Assembly (NCBI GenBank): GCA_002469525.1
Contig: DKME01000090.1
Location: 1-11,242 of the forward strand
Direction: 5' to 3'
Source: Actinobacteria bacterium UBA7422
GTDB lineage: Bacteria; Actinomycetota; Actinomycetes; S36-B12
DNA length: 11,242 bases
Shown here: positions 7,404 through 11,242 of the stretch, piece by piece
Position numbering within the stretch: the first letter of the stretch is position 1
Layout of the letters: each line of letters starts with the position of its first letter
Translations under genes and position numbers: made by a program
The notes under the pieces: model-generated
The model's database searches: none
Told to the model about the DNA's origin: nothing
The model's input: only the letters and a program-made list of their open reading frames with translations

Positions 7404-7452
7404 GTCCGGCAGAGTGGGTCTGGTACGTGCTTTGACCCAGTGACGACATAAA

Positions 7453-7481
7453 TGCGACATTGCGGGTTCAAAATTGCGACA
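7453..7481 (+). repeat. Direct repeat TGCGACA, two copies 22 bp apart
   Basis: TGCGACA occurs at 7453-7459 and 7475-7481, each preceded by AAAT or AAATT, a spacing of about two helical turns just upstream of the TetR gene. Such phasing fits a regulator binding one face of the DNA; the regulator is unknown and chance is possible. Confidence 0.35.
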
Positions 7482-7524
7482 CAACCCTTCCGTTGCGCGA
7501 CCTAACCGCCGACAGAATGCACTA

Positions 7525-8169
7525 ATGCCTTCTTCCAATGTTGCCAGCAACCTCGAGTCCCTACGCGAACTTCCACTACGCCGCGTTCCACGACAACAAC
7601 GCTCCCGCCGTCGGGTTGCCAACATGATCTCTGCCGCAATTGACCTACTTGTGCTTGGTGGAACCGAAGCTGTGACCACGAGCGCGGTTGCCGAGAAGGC
7701 CGGGGTGCCAATCGGGTCGGTTTACCAGTTCTTCCCTGACAGAGAAACCCTGCTGCTTGCCGTGGCTGAAATATCCAGCCGGCCCTTGCAGGAAACAGCC
7801 GAGTTGATCAATAGCGACTCGATCCCAGGATCTGACCTAGATTCATGGCTGGTTTCAGTACTGAATCAACTTGAAGACCAGTGGTCCAAGCACCCGGCTG
7901 ATGTCGCCGCCTGGAATGCATTGGTTTCTGTTCCCAACATGGATGCTGTCACCGGACCAATTTTTACGAATTTTGTTAATGCTCTGGCCCAGGGTGTCAC
8001 CCAGCACAACAAGTCCGCACGCCTTTCCGAAAAAGAAACCAACGAATTGTGTTGGGTTCTTACCACCAGCCTGACCGCGGTTCTTTCGTCTTCACTCGCC
8101 ATGAAACGCACCAGTGCAATGGCGGCATTCAAGATCTGGGCAACATGCATGTTCACCCCACACGCGTAA
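7525..8169 (+). CDS. TetR/AcrR-family transcriptional regulator
   Basis: The 214-residue protein has a typical TetR N-terminal DNA-binding domain after a basic tail (RRVPRQQRSRRR, 19-30). Helix 1 is VANMISAAIDLLVLGG (31-46), and the helix-turn-helix is VTTSAVAEKAGVPIGSVYQFF (about 50-70, in two parts around VPIGS), followed by PDRETLLLAVAE. The C-terminal ligand-binding half is all-helical and not diagnostic of a ligand. ATG at 7525 is chosen over TTG at 7474 because the domain needs no more length. No Shine-Dalgarno sequence precedes it; CAGAAT at 7513-7518 ends 6 bp before the ATG, which is compatible with a leaderless mRNA. It is 22 bp upstream of the YbaK-like gene and divergent from the SOS operon. 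Targets may include itself and ybaK; this is inferred from position only. Confidence 0.88.
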   Translation: MPSSNVASNLESLRELPLRRVPRQQRSRRRVANMISAAIDLLVLGGTEAVTTSAVAEKAGVPIGSVYQFFPDRETLLLAVAEISSRPLQETAELINSDSIPGSDLDSWLVSVLNQLEDQWSKHPADVAAWNALVSVPNMDAVTGPIFTNFVNALAQGVTQHNKSARLSEKETNELCWVLTTSLTAVLSSSLAMKRTSAMAAFKIWATCMFTPHA

Positions 8170-8179
8170 TCACCCGCAC

Positions 8180-8185
8180 TACTAT
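8180..8185 (+). promoter_or_regulatory. Candidate -10 element for a leaderless ybaK-like mRNA
   Basis: TACTAT matches the TANNNT -10 pattern and ends exactly 6 bp before the ATG at 8192, in a 22-bp gap that has no Shine-Dalgarno sequence. Transcription would then begin at or next to the start codon, as in many actinobacterial leaderless genes. No clear -35 is visible. Confidence 0.45.
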
Positions 8186-8191
8186 TCCCAC

Positions 8192-8671
8192 ATGTCAGAC
8201 ACCGAACAGCAGTCCGTTATTCACGTACGCAAAACCCTCGCACTGCTCGGCGTCAAAGGCGAAGTCCGTCGCCTCGATGACAGTGCAAGAACTGCCGTTG
8301 AGGCCGCAGGCGCATTAGGAATTGAAGTTGGACAGATTGCCAACTCACTTATTTTTCTTGCCGATGGAAAACCAGTTCTTGTCATGGCTTCGGGTAAGCA
8401 TCGGGTGAATACCAATAATGTTGCTGCCGCACTTGAAGCGGACCAAGTCACAAAAGCAACAGCCGACGACGTCCGATCAGCAACAGGTTTTGCAATCGGC
8501 GGCGTTGCCCCGGTAGGTCACCCCGAACAACTGCCAACAATTGTTGACGTGTCCTTGAGTCAATACGACACGATCTGGGCTGCGGCAGGTCACCCGCATT
8601 ATGTTTTTCCCACCACCTATGACGAACTTTTACGAATCACCGGTGGGCATGCGGCAGAACTCAGTGTTTAG
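8192..8671 (+). CDS. YbaK/EbsC-family aminoacyl-tRNA deacylase-like protein
   Basis: The 159-residue protein has the YbaK/ProX-like fold: residues 12-44 form the first helices, then GQIANSLIFLADGKPVLVMASG (about 47-68, in two parts around FLADG), HRVNTNNVAAAL (70-81) and the diagnostic GFAIGGVAPVGHPEQLPT segment near 105-122. Relatives hydrolyse mischarged tRNA, such as Cys- or Ala-tRNA(Pro), in the cytoplasm. Position 51 (IANSL) is Asn where characterised YbaK enzymes carry a catalytic Lys (KTL or KSL), so this may be a variant subgroup with other chemistry. I chose ATG 8192 because homology starts there; the longer frame from 8114 runs inside the TetR gene. It lies 22 bp after the TetR stop and could be expressed both by read-through and from its own leaderless promoter. 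Confidence 0.85.
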   Translation: MSDTEQQSVIHVRKTLALLGVKGEVRRLDDSARTAVEAAGALGIEVGQIANSLIFLADGKPVLVMASGKHRVNTNNVAAALEADQVTKATADDVRSATGFAIGGVAPVGHPEQLPTIVDVSLSQYDTIWAAAGHPHYVFPTTYDELLRITGGHAAELSV

Positions 8672-8686
8672 CAACGAGCCCTGAAC

Positions 8687-8824
8687 ATGCGCATCACAAT
8701 TATTTTGCCCACACAAAGCCTGGCAGCGAACGGGGCTGTTCATTGTTTCAAAGATGGTCTTCACAATCTTCACCGGCACAATCTCGTTGTCAGTAGCACA
8801 ATCGGCTCAGGTGAGTGGACGTGA
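8687..8824 (+). pseudogene. Possible N-terminal remnant of a GT4-type glycosyltransferase
   Basis: A 45-codon frame opens with MRITIILPTQSLAANGAV and continues through GLHNLHRHNLVVSS. The spacing and character match the first beta-alpha-beta unit of GT-B glycosyltransferases (a first strand such as MRITFVLP, a glycine-bearing loop, a helix ending in GL..LGH, then VVVS). It then reads SGEWT and stops, seven bases before the convergent membrane-protein stop. No continuation is found in other frames. It is too short to be active. The call rests on pattern resemblance in a short stretch and may be chance. Confidence 0.33.
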
Positions 8825-8831
8825 ACGCAGG

Positions 8832-9533
8832 TCAGTTCACAGCACCCTGAGTGGACTCATTTTGTGTCCCGACAAGCTTGCACATCAGTTTGTCGATGCC
8901 CCATAACACAAGAGACAGCACGCAGCACGCGACAACGATCACTGAGAGATTGATTAACACTTCGGCATAGCCCAGTTTGGTCACGTTGACGAAAGGATAG
9001 GCGTAGGCGTCAACGAATGCACCTCGTACGAGTGTGAGGAAGATCCAACAAAAAGGTATGACTAGCCCAGCAGCTATTACCCGCAGCGAGATCCAACCAC
9101 GAGGCCCTACGAGTAGCCAAGCGAGAACAAAAGCGAGGGGGGTCAACACGTGGTTGCACAAGTTGCTGACCGCTGCTGCGCCCTCAGCCTGAACTAGGTC
9201 AGCTAAGGCGATGTTGTAGATGAGGCCAGTGACAGAAATCATGAGCAGGGAGCTAAACCACAAAGCTCTAAACCAGAAGGAAGACATGCGTGGGCGAAAC
9301 ACGAAAATCCCCGCGACTACCGCCACGACGATATTGGACCAAATGGTGAAGTAGGAAAAGTAATCAAAGACGCGACTAAGAAGTGGCTGGTCTGGATCAC
9401 CCATTAAAGATGGATCGCCGTCCGAAAAACTCGAGTAGGTACCCAGTAAAACCATTGAGAATCCAACGAACAAACCGATACTTGAGATTGCAAGAACGAG
9501 CGAATAGGTAATGCGCCACGTGGCAGTTTTCAA
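8832..9533 (-). CDS. Pr6Pr-family six-helix membrane protein
   Basis: The protein has six hydrophobic helices, centred (numbering from the upstream ATG) at about 20-42, 69-89, 98-119, 134-152, 158-180 and 201-223. Family signatures are YFSYFTIWSNIVVAVV, NHVLTPLAFVLAWLLVGPRG and TLVRGAFVDAYAYPFVNV, which I recognise from Pr6Pr integral membrane proteins related to the FAR-17a/AIG1-like group. The function is unknown. Two starts are possible: ATG at 9561-9563 (243 residues, no ribosome-binding site) and TTG at 9531-9533 (233 residues), which has AAGGAG 8 bp upstream. I prefer the TTG because of that site and because residues 1-10 are not membrane sequence. It is flanked by gene remnants on both sides but appears intact. 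The small dyad GTGAAC/GTTCAC (8821-8840) over its stop is a weak terminator candidate. Confidence 0.8.
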   Translation of the reverse strand: MKTATWRITYSLVLAISSIGLFVGFSMVLLGTYSSFSDGDPSLMGDPDQPLLSRVFDYFSYFTIWSNIVVAVVAGIFVFRPRMSSFWFRALWFSSLLMISVTGLIYNIALADLVQAEGAAAVSNLCNHVLTPLAFVLAWLLVGPRGWISLRVIAAGLVIPFCWIFLTLVRGAFVDAYAYPFVNVTKLGYAEVLINLSVIVVACCVLSLVLWGIDKLMCKLVGTQNESTQGAVN

Positions 9534-9655
9534 ATGCCTAACTCCTTGAATATCGTTTCGCATTCAGGTCAACAGATTGTGCTGCAGCCATATGAGTTCT
9601 TGGCCGCCCCTCACGATACGTCATCCAGTTATTCGTCGTCCAACTCCGTGATAGG

Positions 9656-9702
9656 GCGAGGTGCCTGGGGGAGTGGCTGTGGCTCCCCACCAAACACCTC
9701 GC
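9656..9702 (-). terminator. Terminator-like hairpin after the Ig-like fragment
   Basis: GCGAGGTG (9656-9663) pairs perfectly with CACCTCGC (9695-9702), and the interior adds GGGGGAG against CTCCCC, giving a long GC-rich stem. It begins 6 bp after the Ig-like stop on the minus strand. No U-tract follows, which is common for actinobacterial terminators. Confidence 0.5.
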
Positions 9703-9707
9703 TCGAA

Positions 9708-10244
9708 CTATGCGATGAATGAGTAAGTTCCCTTTTCATCAGTTTTCGGATCTTCCCAAATTATGGTGCATTTACCTTCGGCATTAAATTTTGCCCTGAC
9801 TGCACCTTTCTTAGTTTCATACACAGCGCACGTGTCTTCACTGCTGCTAGAGACTCTCCAATTAAGGCGCTTAGCTACCGCACCCTTAGCCTGGTCTTTA
9901 TCCACGACTGTGTACTTATCCCCTACGTCCACCGCCTTACGCTTTAATGCAGCTTTGTAAGCGTCCGGGTCGTAAGGGACAACGGTCACTGAAGTAGAAA
10001 CTGTTTCTATGTAAGCGTTCGCACCCGAGATAGTTGACGTTGCCACTTCCGATGCCGTGAATTCCTTCTCTCCAGGGGTCTCTGGGGTAAACCGCCACTG
10101 GGCGACACCGTCTACGAAGTCCACCCCTGAGTAGTTCACACTGTCAACTGCGATAACTGCAGTACCATTCGTGATCTGGCCTCGGCTGTCCACATCCGGG
10201 CGCAGAGAAGTGTACGCGTACATTGTGAACGGCACACCGACCAT
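9708..10244 (-). CDS. Ig-like domain surface-protein fragment (5'-truncated)
   Basis: The 178 residues read like the C-terminal part of a beta-rich surface protein. The start (MVGVPFTMYAYTS) is the second strand of a bacterial Ig-like domain, and GVAQWRFTPETPGEKEFTA is its closing strands. A Lys-rich linker (DAYKAALKRKAV, about 94-105) leads to a second beta module with a Cys pair (DTCAVY and GKCTIIW) that could form a disulfide. There is no signal peptide or anchor. The domain seems to begin earlier: the frame is open to about 10325 and codes for FAAPEYA just before the ATG, so the true 5' end is probably missing. A GGAG 6 bp before the ATG could still permit translation. It abuts the truncated glutamate synthase fragment head to head. 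The parent function is unknown, adhesion being a guess from such domains. Confidence 0.6.
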   Translation of the reverse strand: MVGVPFTMYAYTSLRPDVDSRGQITNGTAVIAVDSVNYSGVDFVDGVAQWRFTPETPGEKEFTASEVATSTISGANAYIETVSTSVTVVPYDPDAYKAALKRKAVDVGDKYTVVDKDQAKGAVAKRLNWRVSSSSEDTCAVYETKKGAVRAKFNAEGKCTIIWEDPKTDEKGTYSFIA

Positions 10245-10317
10245 TGCGTACTCCGGTGCAGCAAACTCTAACGCGCCACCAATGGGACAGTTATTGGCTT
10301 CACCCCAACATGGGGCC

Positions 10318-10839
10318 GGTGTTGATTACATCATCTTGGACGGCCGAGGTGGCGGCACCAGAGCGGCACCAGAAATGTTCCGCGACCACATCAGCGTCCC
10401 GACCATCCCCGCTATTGCACGCGCTCGCCGCTTTCTCGATGAAAACGACGCCGGCGCAGGAGTCACACTCATCGCCACTGGTGGACTCCGAGTCCCTGTC
10501 GATTTTGTGAAGGCCCTCGCGCTCGGTGCAGACGGCATCGCCTTATCGAACTCGGCCATGCAAGCAGTGGGGTGTGTCGCGGCCCGGATGTGTAACACCA
10601 ACAACTGCCCGACCGGGATCGCCACCCAAAAGCCAGAGCTGCGCGCCCGTCTCGACGTCGAAGCTGCTAGCCAGCGGCTCGCCACGTTTTTCGGCGCTTC
10701 CATCGAGCTTATGAGCGTTATGGCTCGCGCGTGTGGCCACGATCATCTGAACAAGTTCGTCAAGACCGATCTGGCCATCTGGGATGAACAGATGGCCAAA
10801 CTCACCGGTGTTAAGTACTCCGGATTCACGTCACCATGA
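10318..10839 (+). pseudogene. 3' fragment of FMN-binding glutamate synthase-like gene
   Basis: About 173 residues match the C-terminal third of FMN-binding glutamate synthase-family proteins (gltB-like, normally about 450-550 residues or larger). Visible are GVDYIILDGRGGG, SVPTIPAIARARRFLDE, GGLRVPVDFVKALALGADG and the [3Fe-4S] motif CVAARMCNTNNCPTG, with Cys spacing x5 and x4. The tail is ARACGHDHLNKF, ending at TGA 10837-10839. Everything upstream (the rest of the FMN barrel and N-terminal part) is absent: the in-frame ATG at 10171 lies antisense to the Ig-like gene and is not homologous. GGGTRAAP carries Arg where I expect Gly (GGGTGAAP), which fits decay. Bases just before 10318 give HPNMGPVL in another frame, possibly more remnant. 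The protein cannot be functional as it stands. Confidence 0.8.
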
Positions 10840-10919
10840 ATTACGCATTGCGACTCGCTGGCCGAACCAACGGGTCATTAACCTGCGGGATTCTTCTTGA
10901 TCATGGCGGCTACTAGCAA

Positions 10920-10933
10920 CAAAGAGCTCTTTG
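10920..10933 (+). terminator. Weak hairpin downstream of the glutamate synthase remnant
   Basis: CAAAGAGCTCTTTG is a perfect 14-bp palindrome that folds as a 5-bp stem with a 4-nt loop, 80 bp after the remnant's stop. A short U-containing stretch (ATACTTCTT) follows. It is a weak candidate; otherwise the 162 bp between 10840 and 11001 show nothing I recognise. Confidence 0.25.
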
Positions 10934-11001
10934 CTCATACTTCTTAAAGTGCGGAGCAAGTGGTCCCTGTTCAAGTAGGTGGGGGGGTTTTTGTTAAATG
11001 C

Positions 11002-11121
11002 TTAGTCCGGGTTCCGGTCCCAAGTAGCAGCGCAGTCGCCACTGAGGCACCAGCCTTGGTTCGCGGTGCCACCAACTCTTGCAAAGTTACAGTTCGGACA
11101 TGAATCTTCTTTTCTGCTCAT
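11002..11121 (-). CDS. 39-residue zinc-ribbon-like small protein
   Basis: A 39-codon frame starts at ATG 11119-11121 and ends at TAA 11002-11004. The peptide begins MSRKEDSCPNCNFARVG and has Cys8, Cys11, Cys25 and Cys30 as CxxC...CxxxxC, with GWCLSGDC as the second knuckle and a Trp-containing acidic end (ATWDRNPD). That is the layout of a minimal zinc ribbon, which often binds nucleic acid or a protein partner. No good Shine-Dalgarno sequence precedes the ATG, so translation might be leaderless or the frame may be a fragment of a longer gene. I do not recognise the family. Support is the regular Cys pattern and the clean start and stop; the short length is the main doubt. Confidence 0.45.
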   Translation of the reverse strand: MSRKEDSCPNCNFARVGGTANQGWCLSGDCAATWDRNPD

Positions 11122-11242
11122 ACAGTTAACGGGATTGCCCCGAGTTCGGTTGACAGGTCACCCCCTTACAACTGCTCAGAGAAAAGTTCTGTAGTGTTAA
11201 TTGGGCTAGTTACAAAATTAATTCAACATCTACTTTCTTAAA

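Larger units (their letters stand above)
7053..7524. other. Divergent regulatory region between HEPN operon and TetR gene
   Basis: No convincing gene lies in these 472 bp; open frames here lack homology that I recognise. From left to right it holds a two-register hairpin (7138-7176), a direct repeat TGGTACTA (7188-7195 and 7197-7204), the palindrome CCGGGCCCGG (7234-7243), the LexA box (7266-7281), an inverted repeat AAATTCGA/TCGAATTT with a 9-nt spacer (7353-7377), the 19-bp inverted repeat at 7385-7403 and two TGCGACA copies (7453-7459, 7475-7481). The density of dyad symmetry suggests several regulators act here. Confidence 0.75.

Noticed and set aside
7202..7471. 89-codon open frame on the minus strand across the divergent region.
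   Set aside because: It covers the LexA box and promoter, has no recognisable domain, and looks like a chance frame.
8812..8856. Direct repeat TGAGTGGAC (8812-8820, 8848-8856) as target-site duplication of a mobile element.
   Set aside because: Only 27 bp separate the copies and no transposase or terminal inverted repeat is present.
10836..10916. 26-codon frame overlapping the glutamate synthase stop by ATGA.
   Set aside because: Too short, no motif and no ribosome-binding site.
11150..11178. TTGACA at 11150-11155 as a plus-strand promoter.
   Set aside because: No acceptable -10 hexamer at 16-18 bp and no gene downstream in the window.
1..11242. CRISPR array, prophage or insertion sequence.
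   Set aside because: No regularly spaced repeats, transposase, integrase or phage structural genes are visible.

Overview
The window looks like a chromosomal segment of a moderate-GC actinomycete (Actinomycetota). The reasons are a DUF3040 membrane protein, a SAV_6107-type HEPN protein, a LIP-family secretory lipase, a two-gene translesion polymerase pair, a perfect actinobacterial-type LexA box (TCGAAC-N4-GTTCGA) and probable leaderless starts. Lipase plus MaoC genes are common in Mycobacteriales, but the sequence alone does not fix the order or genus.

Positions 1-1590: the 3' end of a LIP-family lipase gene (+) converges on a MaoC-fold hydratase gene (-), and the two stop codons share the bases TTAA. 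The MaoC gene lies 21 bp behind a DUF3040 membrane protein gene on the same strand.

Positions 1768-7285 (all -): the core of the window is a probable SOS-induced mutagenesis operon. It reads SAV_6107-type HEPN protein, then a DnaE-type polymerase alpha subunit (start 10 bp after the HEPN stop), then DNA polymerase IV (43 bp later). A perfect LexA box at 7266-7281 lies between plausible -35 and -10 elements upstream of the first gene. A leader of roughly 200 nt follows, with a strong hairpin that can pair in two registers. The DnaE protein has lost PHP-domain histidines but keeps the polymerase aspartates and a clamp-binding motif. No imuA' or imuB gene is present in the window; the HEPN protein and a catalytically intact DinB are encoded beside this polymerase instead.

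Positions 7053-7524: a 472-bp divergent regulatory region holding the LexA box, several inverted repeats (including a 19-bp one, a candidate TetR-family operator) and a pair of direct repeats 22 bp apart.

Positions 7525-8671 (+): a TetR-family regulator gene followed by a YbaK/EbsC-type aminoacyl-tRNA deacylase-like gene, both probably leaderless.

Positions 8672-11242: a decayed region. It contains a probable N-terminal remnant of a GT4-like glycosyltransferase, a six-helix Pr6Pr-family membrane protein (-), an Ig-like surface-protein fragment (-) with a terminator-like hairpin, and the 3' third of an FMN-binding glutamate synthase-like gene (+). The last two have lost their 5' parts and meet head to head, which marks a rearrangement junction. 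A 39-codon zinc-ribbon-like gene (-) lies near the right edge.
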